Below are positions 14,826 through 26,200 of a DNA stretch of 54,620 nucleotides, piece after piece. Source of the stretch: Balneolales bacterium (GTDB lineage: Bacteria > Bacteroidota > Rhodothermia > Balneolales > Natronogracilivirgulaceae); NCBI GenBank assembly GCA_007132495.1, contig SLOL01000021.1:1-54620 (forward strand), in the 5' to 3' direction. Made by a program: the position numbers and the translations under genes. The notes under the pieces were generated by a model. That model searched no databases and was not told the DNA's origin. It saw only the letters and a list, made by a program, of their open reading frames with translations. Numbering within the stretch: the stretch's first letter is position 1; the number at the start of each line of letters is the position of its first letter.

Positions 14826-17800
14826 ATGGCAATACGTAATACGTCAATAGCATCCATATCGGCATGTTGGCTGTTTCTGATATTCATCACACCCGTGATG
14901 TCCCAGGAACTTCGTACTGTCAGTGAGACAGATGAATTCACCGATTACGAAATCATCAACCATGGCCTGACGATTACGTCTCCCGAATATCTGATGATGC
15001 CCTGGCAAAATGGTGAATCCCGCTACCGGGTGATGGAGCAGGAAGTGGTGCCGGTAACCGTGGATTCCAGTCGCCTTCACTATGCCAATAATCCCGGACA
15101 GTATCTGATTGCGGACCGGCAAACACCCATTATTGAAACCGGCGATCCCGGATATTCCCGGGGAGTGATGGTTGTTCCACTGATCATTCATATGGCCCGG
15201 CAGAATGAACCGGGGAGTGAAACTTTTCAGGTGATCCGTCATATTCGTATCCGGGTCTTTAAAGATGATGAGACGGTTTCACTGCGCAGAGCGGGTCATC
15301 AGGTCACCGAAACAGACACAAGTCCGCTGGCATCCGGTGACTGGTACAAAATTCCCATCGCTGAAGACGACATCTACCAGCTGGATGCCGACTATCTTGA
15401 AAATCTTGGAATCAACCTCTCCGGTATTGACCCCCGGCATATCCAGATCTGGACTACCGACGGGTATGAGCTTCCCCATATGAACCGTGAACCGAGGGCG
15501 GAGCTCACACAGATTCCCATAATAGTGGAAGGTGAATCGGACGGCGATTTTGACGATGAGGACCGGGTACTGTTTTATACCAACGGACCGGACCGATACT
15601 GGTATAATGACGATAGTGAGCAGTTTGAACACCGGCTTCATCCCTTCTCCAACACCAATTACGTCTTTCTGACGATCGGCAGCGGGGCCGGCCTCCGGCT
15701 CTCTGCCCAGGATCCCCCGGGACCGGCAACCCGCGAAGTGAGCACCTTCCGTGATTTCCGGTGGCTGGAAGAAGATCTGGAAAAATCCGAATCGCGAATC
15801 AAATCGGGCACACAGTGGTTCGGACAGGGGTTTGATCCGGTCTCTTCGGCATCGCAAACCATATTTACAGATACCCTTGCCGGCTTCCTGAGCGGATCGA
15901 ACATCGAACTGCGGGTCTCCATGGCAGCCCGGTCAACCGTCAACTCCCGATTCTTCTTTTCGGTTAACGGTTTCACCGGACTTTCAGCTTTAACCATAAA
16001 CAGCATTCCCAGCCTGACCTCAGCCACCGGACTTTCAGCAAGAGTCGGCGAGCGCCATTACACCCTCGACGGATTCTCTCTCGAGAATGATATCATAACC
16101 ATCAATACCACCTTTGAAAACAGCCGAAGTGACTCCCGCGGATGGGTCAACTGGATCCGCATCCGGGCCGACCGTGAACTGAGGGCGCAAAACCATCGTC
16201 TCCGCTTTCATCCACCGGATGACGGGGACGGCAGTCCGGTGCGCTATCGCCTTTCCGGCTTTGATGAGGAACCCATGGTCTTCGATGTTACCGATCCCGT
16301 TACGCCGGTTCTGCTTCGTGTAGACCAGGATGGAAACCGGCACATCGTCATTCACTCCTCTGAACCTTCACGGCAATTTTTTGCCGGTACTCATTTTAAA
16401 ACCCCGGCCCCTGGCGAGGCCATACCCAACCAGGATATCCGGAACCCTTCCGGCTACCCCGACTATGTCATCATCACCACATCGGAGTTCATGGAAGAGG
16501 CGGAACGGCTGGCCGACTACCGGGAAGAGCGCGACGGACTTACGCCGGTCATCACTACCCAGTCCGAGATATTCCGGGAATTCAGTGGCGGGGTTCCCGA
16601 TTTCGTCGCTTTGCGCGACTATGTGAAACATTTATACGATCGCGGAGCCGAAGCCGGACAAAGCAGACCCGAATATCTTCTTTTCTTTGGGGGAACCACT
16701 TATGACTATAAAGGGGTGATTCGTTCTCCCGTTATGCAGAATCATGTATTCACCTATCAGAGTGAAGAGTCGGTCCACCGTGTTAACAGTTATGGGAGTG
16801 ATGATTTTTTCGGTTTTATGGGAGATAATGAAGGCACCTGGCCGAGAACCACTTCCGGAGATATCCCCAGGAACCTCATGGATATCGGAGTGGGTCGCCT
16901 GCCTATCCAAACCACTGAAGACGCCCGGATCCTGGTTGACAAAATCAAAGCCTACGAAGATCCCCGCAACAACGGGGACTGGCAAAGTCTGTTCACATTC
17001 ATCGCCGATGACGATGTGGCCGGACGCAATAATGACCGTGACCTGCATATCCTGAATGCCGACGGTACCGCTGACGTCATTGACCGGAATGCTACCGGAA
17101 TTCGCCTGGAAAAGATTTACCAGATCTCCTATCCCTTTGAAAACACCAGTGCCGGACAACGGGTGCCACAGGCGACCCAGGCCATGGTCGATCGCATCAA
17201 CGACGGAACAGTGGTCTTCAATTTTTCAGGACACGGAGCGGAGCAGTTTCTGACCGACCAACGGCTTTTCACTTCTGACGATATCGACCGGCTGCAAAAC
17301 CGTGATCGACAAAGCATCATGGTTACAGCGACGTGCTCATTCGGACGTTTCGACGATACGGAGGACAATTCAGGAGCCGAGAAGATGATGCTTCACTCCG
17401 ACGGTGGCCTGGTTGCATCCCTCACTACCACCAGGGTTGTGTATACTTCGCCCAACCCCGAATCGCTTAACTTCGGCCTGAATATCGCATTGACCCGGGA
17501 GATGACCCGCCGCGACAGCAACGGACGCCCGCAGCGACTTGGTGATGTCTTTCGCAAAACCAAAATCACCCCGGTCGGATCGGACTTCAATGCCCGCAAG
17601 TTTATCCTTCTGGGTGATCCTGCCATGCGAATCGGCCTGCCTGAATTAAACGTTGACATAACACACATCAATGGGAAAGAAGCAACCCCGGACAGCCTGG
17701 TTGACCTGAGATCACTGGATCAGGTATCCGTCAGCGGTCGTGTAGCCAACCCCGACGGATCGATGAACACCTCTTTCAACGGCGAGGCGAACGTACGAAT

Positions 17801-18767
17801 CTTCGATGCCGAACGCCTTGTCAGATACCCTGATCGGGATTGGGTTGAAGCGGGCAACTGCTGGTTAGATGATTGCGGTTATTTCATCCAGACAGATGCG
17901 CTGTTCAGCGGCAGGGTTTCGGTTTCCGGAGGGGAATTCAGCAGTAATTTCATCATTCCGAAAGATGTCTCCTACTCACCCAATCCCGGCAGGATCCAGG
18001 TGTATGCACAAGAGCGGGACATCGATGCAGTGGGCGCCAACTCCGGTTTCCGAATCACAGGCCGCAATCCGGATGCGCAGGATGATGGAACCGGTCCGGA
18101 TATTGAGATCTATATGAATGACGAGATGTTTACCGATGGTGGAATAGTCAATGACGCCCCGGAGCTGATCGTTTTACTGTCGGATGACTCCGGCATCAAC
18201 ACTACCGGAGCCGGTGTCGGTCACGAGATCGTAGCCATCATCGAAGATCGTGACGATGCCTCCAACCGGAAGATGATTTCGCTTAACGAGTTTTATCAAA
18301 GCAACCTGGATGACTTTACCAGCGGGCGTATCGAGTATCCACTCAGTGGACTTGAAGAAGGCCATTACCGGCTTCGTATCCGCGCATGGGATGTATTTAA
18401 CAATATGGGCGAATCCGAAATCACATTTCAGGTACTGGACGGCCAGGATCTTCACATCAGAAATGTGTACAACTACCCCAACCCCATGCATAACTTCACC
18501 CATTTCATCTTCGAACATAACCAGCCGAATAGTCCCATGGATATTATAATCCGGGTTTATACGTTAAATGGTAGACCCGTAAAAACTATCCGCAGGGAGC
18601 AATATATTCCGGCTGGAAATATGGTTCGGATTGACTGGCAAGGTCGTGATGATGATTATGACCGTCTGGCAACCGGTACGTATCTTTATCACGTACAGGT
18701 CCGGACCGAAACCGAACAAGGCCGTCAAACCAAAGACAAGATAGAACGACTTGTCATTTTACGATGA
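14826..18767 (+). CDS. porU: Type IX secretion sortase PorU (C25 gingipain-like peptidase)
   Basis: The 1313-residue protein has a signal peptide ending near VMSQ (residue 26). A long beta-rich N-terminal region precedes a C25 cysteine peptidase domain at about residues 550-960. The catalytic dyad is visible as H803 in NFSGHGAEQ and C837 in TATCSFGRFD, the arrangement of PorU and gingipains. A C-terminal sorting-type domain (NYPNPMHN..., about 1215-1313) ends the protein. PorU removes the sorting domain from T9SS cargo at the cell surface and attaches cargo to A-LPS. The stop overlaps an open frame leading into porV, so the two are co-transcribed. Length fits the larger PorU proteins. Confidence 0.93.
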   Translation: MAIRNTSIASISACWLFLIFITPVMSQELRTVSETDEFTDYEIINHGLTITSPEYLMMPWQNGESRYRVMEQEVVPVTVDSSRLHYANNPGQYLIADRQTPIIETGDPGYSRGVMVVPLIIHMARQNEPGSETFQVIRHIRIRVFKDDETVSLRRAGHQVTETDTSPLASGDWYKIPIAEDDIYQLDADYLENLGINLSGIDPRHIQIWTTDGYELPHMNREPRAELTQIPIIVEGESDGDFDDEDRVLFYTNGPDRYWYNDDSEQFEHRLHPFSNTNYVFLTIGSGAGLRLSAQDPPGPATREVSTFRDFRWLEEDLEKSESRIKSGTQWFGQGFDPVSSASQTIFTDTLAGFLSGSNIELRVSMAARSTVNSRFFFSVNGFTGLSALTINSIPSLTSATGLSARVGERHYTLDGFSLENDIITINTTFENSRSDSRGWVNWIRIRADRELRAQNHRLRFHPPDDGDGSPVRYRLSGFDEEPMVFDVTDPVTPVLLRVDQDGNRHIVIHSSEPSRQFFAGTHFKTPAPGEAIPNQDIRNPSGYPDYVIITTSEFMEEAERLADYREERDGLTPVITTQSEIFREFSGGVPDFVALRDYVKHLYDRGAEAGQSRPEYLLFFGGTTYDYKGVIRSPVMQNHVFTYQSEESVHRVNSYGSDDFFGFMGDNEGTWPRTTSGDIPRNLMDIGVGRLPIQTTEDARILVDKIKAYEDPRNNGDWQSLFTFIADDDVAGRNNDRDLHILNADGTADVIDRNATGIRLEKIYQISYPFENTSAGQRVPQATQAMVDRINDGTVVFNFSGHGAEQFLTDQRLFTSDDIDRLQNRDRQSIMVTATCSFGRFDDTEDNSGAEKMMLHSDGGLVASLTTTRVVYTSPNPESLNFGLNIALTREMTRRDSNGRPQRLGDVFRKTKITPVGSDFNARKFILLGDPAMRIGLPELNVDITHINGKEATPDSLVDLRSLDQVSVSGRVANPDGSMNTSFNGEANVRIFDAERLVRYPDRDWVEAGNCWLDDCGYFIQTDALFSGRVSVSGGEFSSNFIIPKDVSYSPNPGRIQVYAQERDIDAVGANSGFRITGRNPDAQDDGTGPDIEIYMNDEMFTDGGIVNDAPELIVLLSDDSGINTTGAGVGHEIVAIIEDRDDASNRKMISLNEFYQSNLDDFTSGRIEYPLSGLEEGHYRLRIRAWDVFNNMGESEITFQVLDGQDLHIRNVYNYPNPMHNFTHFIFEHNQPNSPMDIIIRVYTLNGRPVKTIRREQYIPAGNMVRIDWQGRDDDYDRLATGTYLYHVQVRTETEQGRQTKDKIERLVILR

Positions 18768-18814
18768 TTTTCACGTTATTTAACAATACTCCCAAACAAG
18801 AGCATCAGCATACC

Positions 18815-19933
18815 ATGAATTACAAAAAATATCTCTCCATATCAGCTATCGCACTGTTCACGCTGGTTTCAGCGGGTTTGTCTCATGCCCAGGTCGGAAT
18901 TACAGCCGTGCCTTTCCTGCAAATCGAACCCGACTCCCGCACTGCCGGAATGGGTAACTCCGGTGTTGCTATCGCGGATAATGCTTCCGCGATATTCTGG
19001 AATCCGGCCGGCCTCGCTTTCCAGGAAGGTAACGAAGTGAGTCTGACTCACGCCGACTGGCTGCCCAACTTTAACGTTGATATGTTCTATGACTATCTTG
19101 CGGGACGGTACTATGTGGATGGCATAGGAACCATCGGCGCTCATATTACTTTCCTCAATCTCGGAGAGCAGGAACGGACCGATGCCCAGGGCAACTCGCT
19201 CGGGTCCTTTTCAAGCTACGAAGTGGCGGGTGGTTTATCCTACGGCTTCAAGTTGAATGAGAATATTGCCATTGGTACGGGTATGCGATTCATTTACAGT
19301 AATCTTGTCCCTTCAGGAACAAGAGTAGGCGAACAGACCGCCCGGAACGGTACCAGTGTAGGTGTCGACCTTGCCACGCTCTATCGATCCAACCCCTTCA
19401 TGATCGGCGATCGGGAGGCTCAATTCCGTGCCGGGATGAACCTCTCCAACCTCGGCCCCTCCATCCAGTATACCGATGAGGCGCAAAAAGATCCGCTCCC
19501 CACACTGTTGCGGGTCGGATGGGCCTACAAAATGGATCTGGACCGGGACGGATTCAACACCATTACCCTGAGCAATGACTATTCCAAGATTATGGCACGC
19601 AATGATGAGGACGGTGTCGCCATGAATCCCGTGGAAGCCCTGTTCCGTTCATGGGATACCTTCACCCGGCCCGACGGTGACGGCACGGTTGAAGTGCCCC
19701 TCTCGGAACAAATCATGATCGGAACCGGCCTTGAGTACTGGTATGACAATCTTTTCGCATTGAGAGCCGGCTATTTTTACGAGTCACCCAACAATGGCGC
19801 CCGGGAGTTCCTGACGTTTGGTGCCGGTATTCGCTACAACATTTTCGGTGTCGACTTCAGCTATATCTACACCCTTGAAGAAGAGCACCCGCTGGCAAAT
19901 ACTTTGCGCTTTACGGCATCTGTACTATTTTAA
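18815..19933 (+). CDS. porV: Type IX secretion outer-membrane protein PorV
   Basis: From ATG 18815 the product has 372 residues, with signal peptide MNYKKYLSISAIALFTLVSAGLSHA-Q broken at about residue 25. An open start at 18764 would overlap porU by 4 nt but adds 17 residues ahead of the signal peptide. The mature protein begins with the PorV/FadL-like signature FLQIEPDSRTAGMGNSGVAI followed by WNPAGLA, and ends RFTASVLF as a barrel terminus. PorV (LptO) shuttles T9SS cargo from the translocon to PorU and is part of the attachment complex. Adjacency to porU is the conserved arrangement. Confidence 0.93.
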   Translation: MNYKKYLSISAIALFTLVSAGLSHAQVGITAVPFLQIEPDSRTAGMGNSGVAIADNASAIFWNPAGLAFQEGNEVSLTHADWLPNFNVDMFYDYLAGRYYVDGIGTIGAHITFLNLGEQERTDAQGNSLGSFSSYEVAGGLSYGFKLNENIAIGTGMRFIYSNLVPSGTRVGEQTARNGTSVGVDLATLYRSNPFMIGDREAQFRAGMNLSNLGPSIQYTDEAQKDPLPTLLRVGWAYKMDLDRDGFNTITLSNDYSKIMARNDEDGVAMNPVEALFRSWDTFTRPDGDGTVEVPLSEQIMIGTGLEYWYDNLFALRAGYFYESPNNGAREFLTFGAGIRYNIFGVDFSYIYTLEEEHPLANTLRFTASVLF

Positions 19934-19970
19934 CCCCCTCTTCTTTCCATAGCCATACGCAACCATTAGA

Positions 19971-22900
19971 ATGCTTCACAACGTAAAGAGAAGCTGGAAT
20001 CCGTTACTCTTGTTCGGAATCCTGCTTCTCTCTTATCCTGAGCCGGCTTTCCCGCAAGCCGACCTGATGCTGCCGGTATCCCATTATACCGCCTCAGAAA
20101 CTTTCCAGGGTACAAGGACAACGGGTACGATTCGGATTCTGGCCGTCATGGTTGCTTTCCAGGAAGAGGATAATCGTTTTACCACCGGGAATGGCAGCTT
20201 CGATCTCCCGTTTCTTCACCGGGATGACATCATCATCGATCCCCTTCCGCATAACCAGGACTATTTTGAAGCACACCTGGAGTTTGCAAAAAATTATTTT
20301 CACACCGTCTCGGATGGCCGGCTCGACATTCGCTATGAGGTCTTGCCCGATGTCATACATCTTGACCGGCCCATGAGCGCCTACGCTCCCACCGGAGAGA
20401 CCGATGAAGAAAACTACAAACTGGCCGAACTGGCCCGGGATGCCTGGACAAATGCGGGTAATCTCGATCTTCCCGATCTCTCCGGGTATAACCAGGACCG
20501 GACCATGTTCGTTGTATTTCACGCCGGATCAGGAAGAAATATCGAACTCATGGGAACGAGTCTGGATAAAACACCCCAGGATATACCCTCGGTTTTCCTC
20601 GGTACCGGCTCGCTCCAGCGTCTGCTGGATGATCCCGGTTTTGATGGCTTTGATATCGGTGCCCCCAACATCCGTGTGACCAACACCGCACTGCTTCCTC
20701 AAACCCAATCCCGGCCGGGTGAGGATATCACGGGTGAGCAGTATGTTCTCCAACTCTCCATTAACGGACTTATCGCCGCCAACATCGGCAGTTTTATCGG
20801 ACTTCCCGATCTGTTCAATACCGAAACCGGTGCTTCGGCGATCGGAAGATTCGGGCTCATGGACGGAGCCTCCATCTTTTCTTATCTGGGACTGTTCCCC
20901 CCCGAACCGTCAGCCTGGGAAAAAATACACCTGGGCTGGGAACAGCCTTTCGATATAAGACTTGATACCGGAGAACCCATCCGCCTTCCGGCCGTATCCC
21001 TTAAGGAATCCCGCAGTATTGCCCGCCACGCCATCTCCGCCGACGAATATTTTTTGGTGGAAAACCGCCATCGAAACCCCTCCAACGAACCGCTCGAGAT
21101 TACTGTTCGCACACCGGACGGACACTACAGAACCCATCATATTGAACCGGATGATGATCGCTTTGATCCCTTTGATGTTTCGGAATACCCCGAAGAGCTG
21201 CGAGGTGTTGTGGTCAATGTCAGCAATTTCGACTGGAGCCTTCCGGGTGGTCCGGATATCGTAGAAGATGATGCATCCGGTACCAGGGTGGCGCGAATTT
21301 TGAACGGCGGCATACTTATTTGGCATATCGATGAAGCGGTGATTCGCAGGAATATTGATGACAACCGAATCAACGCCAACTCCGACCGGCGGGGTGTGCA
21401 ATTGATGGAGGCCGACGGTGCCCGGGATATCGGCCGTCCACCTGGGCCGGAACAGAATCGCTTTACCAACGGGCACGCTTTTGACTTCTGGTGGGAAGGC
21501 AACGACTTCACGGTAATCACTCCCACAGGTGACAGTCTGATTGTCTATGAAAACCGTTTCGGTCCGGACACCCGGCCTTCCAATGAAAGCAACACCGGAA
21601 GCTCCTCCTATTTCGAGTTTTATGATTTTTCTGATAGAAGTCCTGTTGCCCATTTTTATGCCCGCTCACTTGGTGGAACCTTCGCACAGCCGCTCAACCC
21701 GTCGCTTCCCCCGCTTCCGGAGCCGATCGGTTTCGGTCCCGATGCATCCGGCTACCCACCAGGTCCCGAGATTGTCCGGCTGCCATCCGATGATACCAGC
21801 CTTCGTTCCGGCAACATCCGGTCCCGCAACGCTTCCGGTTATTCAGCCGGCAGCAGTGGATCACACGGATCCGGACAACAGTGGACGGATGATGATCTGA
21901 TTTTGATCCCGACAGCCCGTGGCTTTTATACCCTTCCTCTCTCCCGGAGTGACGAAACCTATGAACTTCTGGAACATCCGGAGCCCTCGTCCCCTCTTAT
22001 CCGGAATGGTACCCTGATCACCGGCCAGATACGTACAGCCGGTAATACCGATCGTCAGGATGTCGTTTCCTGGTCATATGGCAACAATGAATGGACACAA
22101 AACTGGATTCTGGAAGACCTGCCGGCCGGACCCGGCCTGGTCAGCCATGACAGTGACGGCACGCTGCACCTTGACCACACCTCTGTACTCATTGATTTTG
22201 ACGGTACCATTCTAGCCCGGGAAGACGGTACCCCTTTCCAGCGCAGTGGTGAAGTTGACGGCCTCACAGCCACACTGGAAGCAGACCGGCTGGAACTCTC
22301 CGACGGCTCATTTCATTACGACCTGTCCCCGGAAGAGCGTGAGTCACACCGCAAATACACCGGTAATCTGCGCTTCAGCGGTGAAAGCAACCCTTCCTTT
22401 TTTCTCATCACCGACGAACGGATCACCATTGCAGACCAGCGCAATAGCGATCCGTGGCAGGTTTATACCATTCTGGAAGAAACCCCCATCTCCTGGCCCG
22501 CTTTTGGCGACTGGTCCGGCGACGAGACCCTGGACATCATTGTCACAAACCAGGGCGACAACACGGTACTGGGCTTTAACCGGGACGGCGGACTTCTCGA
22601 CTTTTTCCCTCTGCAGGCTCCTCAGGGAAGACGGTTTGTTGGTTCTCCGCTCCTTGCCGATATCACCGGTGACGACCGCAGCGAGCTTATTGTCGCCTCA
22701 GTGGACAGTCTTTCGATGACCATCCATGCCTATGACCGGAATATGAATCCCATAGAAGACTTTCCGTTATTTGCGGGTTCTATTGATGAAAACCGGCCCC
22801 ACAACAGCCGGCCCCCTTTGGTTTTACCCATGCTCATTGCCGACAGCCATCTTTTTGCAATCACTCCGGCCGGTGAAGTCAGGGGCTGGGAGCTTCCGCA

Positions 22901-23279
22901 ACTGGGTGATGTGGCATGGGGGCGTATCTATGGCCCCCAACCGGGCAATAAAGTGGGAATCAATGCCGAATCCCTGTCTCGGATATCCCCCGACTTCGGC
23001 ATCCTGAATGAACGGGAGACCTACAACTGGCCCAATCCGGCCGATGACCATACCCACGTCCGGTTTGAAACCTCGGAACAGGCCCGTATCGATATCACCA
23101 TCATCAACCCCTCAGGATCGATCGTCTTCGAAAAACAGACCGAGTCGTCCGGGCGACATCCGCAGGAGATCAGGCTGAATACCTCCTCGTGGGGAAACGG
23201 GATCTATTTTGCACGTATCCGGGCTAACAATGGGCGTAATTCCGAAACCAAAATGATAAAAATCGTGGTCACCCATTGA
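19971..23279 (+). CDS. M6-like (InhA-type) protein with inactivated zinc site and T9SS sorting domain
   Basis: The 1102-residue protein has a signal peptide ending near AFPQ (29). An M6 peptidase-like domain spans about residues 50-420. The expected HExxH of M6 is replaced by A270-N-I-G-S274, directly followed by the conserved GLPDLF and GLMDGAS motifs, so all first-motif zinc ligands are missing. A propeller-like region with FGDWSGDETLDIIVTN and DITGDDRSELIV (FG-GAP/VCBS-type) follows at about 840-930. A type A C-terminal sorting domain starts at YNWPNPADDH (about 1020) and ends EKMIKIV-like. It is therefore predicted T9SS cargo, perhaps a binding or scaffold protein. It lies 37 nt after porV. 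Confidence 0.85.
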   Translation: MLHNVKRSWNPLLLFGILLLSYPEPAFPQADLMLPVSHYTASETFQGTRTTGTIRILAVMVAFQEEDNRFTTGNGSFDLPFLHRDDIIIDPLPHNQDYFEAHLEFAKNYFHTVSDGRLDIRYEVLPDVIHLDRPMSAYAPTGETDEENYKLAELARDAWTNAGNLDLPDLSGYNQDRTMFVVFHAGSGRNIELMGTSLDKTPQDIPSVFLGTGSLQRLLDDPGFDGFDIGAPNIRVTNTALLPQTQSRPGEDITGEQYVLQLSINGLIAANIGSFIGLPDLFNTETGASAIGRFGLMDGASIFSYLGLFPPEPSAWEKIHLGWEQPFDIRLDTGEPIRLPAVSLKESRSIARHAISADEYFLVENRHRNPSNEPLEITVRTPDGHYRTHHIEPDDDRFDPFDVSEYPEELRGVVVNVSNFDWSLPGGPDIVEDDASGTRVARILNGGILIWHIDEAVIRRNIDDNRINANSDRRGVQLMEADGARDIGRPPGPEQNRFTNGHAFDFWWEGNDFTVITPTGDSLIVYENRFGPDTRPSNESNTGSSSYFEFYDFSDRSPVAHFYARSLGGTFAQPLNPSLPPLPEPIGFGPDASGYPPGPEIVRLPSDDTSLRSGNIRSRNASGYSAGSSGSHGSGQQWTDDDLILIPTARGFYTLPLSRSDETYELLEHPEPSSPLIRNGTLITGQIRTAGNTDRQDVVSWSYGNNEWTQNWILEDLPAGPGLVSHDSDGTLHLDHTSVLIDFDGTILAREDGTPFQRSGEVDGLTATLEADRLELSDGSFHYDLSPEERESHRKYTGNLRFSGESNPSFFLITDERITIADQRNSDPWQVYTILEETPISWPAFGDWSGDETLDIIVTNQGDNTVLGFNRDGGLLDFFPLQAPQGRRFVGSPLLADITGDDRSELIVASVDSLSMTIHAYDRNMNPIEDFPLFAGSIDENRPHNSRPPLVLPMLIADSHLFAITPAGEVRGWELPQLGDVAWGRIYGPQPGNKVGINAESLSRISPDFGILNERETYNWPNPADDHTHVRFETSEQARIDITIINPSGSIVFEKQTESSGRHPQEIRLNTSSWGNGIYFARIRANNGRNSETKMIKIVVTH

Positions 23280-26200
23280 TGAAAGCACACCGGGCACATA
23301 TCTCTTCTCTTTTCAGCCTGCTGTTGCTGCTTGCTGCCGGTTCAATGATCGCTCCACCGGAGCTGCAGGCGCAGCGTAATCCGGCATTCTATGACTACCC
23401 GTACCACCACCTGGATTGGTATACCATAGAAAGCGATCATTTTCTGGTGCACTTCCAGGAAGGCAACAGCCGTCCGGCCCAGGTCATTTCACGGATTGCG
23501 GAAGAGATCCACGAACCGGTTACCGAACTGTACGGGCATGAACCTGACCATAAAGTCAATATCGTCCTGATCGATCGCCTGGACTACTCCAACGGAGCGG
23601 CCTTTTTTTACGACAACAAAATTGAAATCTGGCTCCCTTCGCTGGACACCCCCCTCCGCGGGACGCACAACTGGCTGCGGAATGTCATCACCCATGAATT
23701 CACACATATCGTGCAGCTCCAGGCCTCCATGAAACAGAGCAGACGTCATCCGGCAAGTTACCTGCAGTGGCTCTCCTACGAAGAGGTGCGCCGTCCTGAT
23801 GTACTGTATGGCTTCCCCAACGGCATCATCTCCTATCCGTTTTCCGGAATAAGCATGCCTGCATGGCTGGCTGAAGGTACGGCCCAGTATATGCGCGAAG
23901 AAATTTACTACGACGACTGGGACACCCACCGGGATATGCTGCTGCGGACCCGGATTCTCGACGGTACCTACCACAGCCTGGAAAAGATGGGCACCTTCAG
24001 CTCCAAAACTTCTCTGGAGCGGGAGCTGATCTATAATCAGGGCTTTGCCTTTACCCGGTACCTTGCCGACCGGTTTGGAGAACAGGCCATCGCCGATATC
24101 ACCAGGGCGTTCAGCGACAGCGGGGTTTATGATGTCCGCAAAGCCATAAAAAATGCTACCGGTATCGACGGCCGCGATGTATTCAATGACTGGATTGATG
24201 CATTAACCGATCAATATACCCGCTTTGCCGAAGAACGAGAGACAGCTCCCGAAAACCGGACCTGGATCGAAGAAGACGGTTTCTTCAACTTTCACCCGGC
24301 TTTCTCGCCCGACGGCGACCGGATCGCCTACCTCTCCAACAAGATGACCGACGGATCCATGGCTGCCCTGTTTTTAAAGGATACGGAAAGTGAAGATGAC
24401 CCTGATGAAGCGGATTACGAAGCGCGGTTGTTCGAAGATGCCTCCCTCAGTCACCATGCAAGCAGTGGTGGCCGTTCTCACCGAAACGCAAACGCCCTCC
24501 GGTGGATGTCATCCGGTGGTTCATCGGGACCAACGGATGATCCCGCCAACAGCTCATCCCGTGCCGGCCGGATACATGAACATGGTACTTCACATGCGAT
24601 TCAATTTGAATCCGCCCGGCTTCGCAGACTTGAAACCTCGTTCAGTTATGCTCCGGACGGCTCACAAATTGCGTACAGCCGGGCCCGTCTGAATCGGTAC
24701 GGCGAGCAATACCGCGATATCTACATTTATAACCTGGATGAATCCGAAAGTACACGCCTGACCTATAGCGAGCGCCTACAGGATCCGGCCTGGAGTCCCG
24801 ATGGTAAAGTAATCGCGGCCGGAAAAATTGAAGATGGCTCGGTCAACCTGTATTTCTACCATCCGGAACATGATTCCCTGACCCGGATAACCGACTTCCG
24901 GCACGGAGAGCAGATATATCGTCCGGTCTGGCATCCCGATGGCGACCGTCTGTTTATTGCCTATTCCGATACAGCACAGCGTGGCATCTATGAGATCCGT
25001 CCGGCTAACAAACAAACCCGGGAGATAGATACGAATCAGTCCTCTCCGTTTCCATTAAGGAACGGACACCACATGCAGCCGGTTCTCACCGGCTCCGGGG
25101 TGGATTTCCGGGATCCTGCTGTGAGTGCAGACGGCCGCTGGCTCTACTTCAGTGCCGACTCCGGCGGTGTATTCAATATCTACCGGATGTCACTAAATGA
25201 CCAGCGCGTACAGCAGATCACCAATGTGACCGGTGGTGCATTTATGCCGTTTCCCCATCCGGAAAAGGATCAGTTACTTTACTCCGAGTTTACCTCTGAT
25301 GGGTATAAAATTGCCCTTATGGACATATCAGAAACCGAATTTTCCTACCTGGACACCGGTATGACCGCGCTCGAAAATACCCCTGGCGGTGTAGCGGCTT
25401 CACGGCAGGCATCAGAAAACACCACGGAGAAGAGGGGTAATGCCCTGGCGGCATCGGAATACGCATTGCCGCATAACCGCAATAACAATCCGGCAAAGTC
25501 CGAAATCTATACTCTGAACTATTTTGACGACTCCGACATCGACCCATTCACCCCGGATGCCGTTGCGCATGCCGATACGGGCGTGTACAGCTATCAACTG
25601 CCTACCCGCGGATCCTCCTCTGACCGACAGTTTTACAGTTATGAAGACCAGTTCACCTCTTTTCAGTTCTATCCGGTCGTCCGGTTTGACAATTACTCAC
25701 GGTTACGTGGTGACAATCTCTCCCTCTTAAGCAATGGGCAGGTCGGAGACCTCGGACAGAATCTTTGGCGCGACTTCAAAGTCGGAACATATGTCGCATC
25801 ACGGGAGATGCGCGAACGCTTCACCATCTATGGTGGTGCACTGTTCGGACCCGGGTCACGACCCAGTGACGGTGTCAGCAACTTCTTTACTCCCGGACGC
25901 CTGGTAAATCTGGACCGGGATCTGTTTCTCGAGGTGGAATATGCCGGACTCCCCTTCATCAAACGACACTGGTCACCCACCGTTTCCGTCTCCTTTTTCA
26001 ATATCCGCCGCAATGTCCGTGACGGCCTGCAGATCGAGGAGTTTCCCTGTACTTCCTGTCTTCCCGATACCACCTCTACGGATATCGCTTACAACATGTG
26101 GCAGGCCGAAGTCAACCTCATCAGTAAAATCAACCGCTGGAGTTTGGTGGAGCTGGGCTACTACTACAGTCCCTACCGCGTATCCACCGATTCCTTTTTC

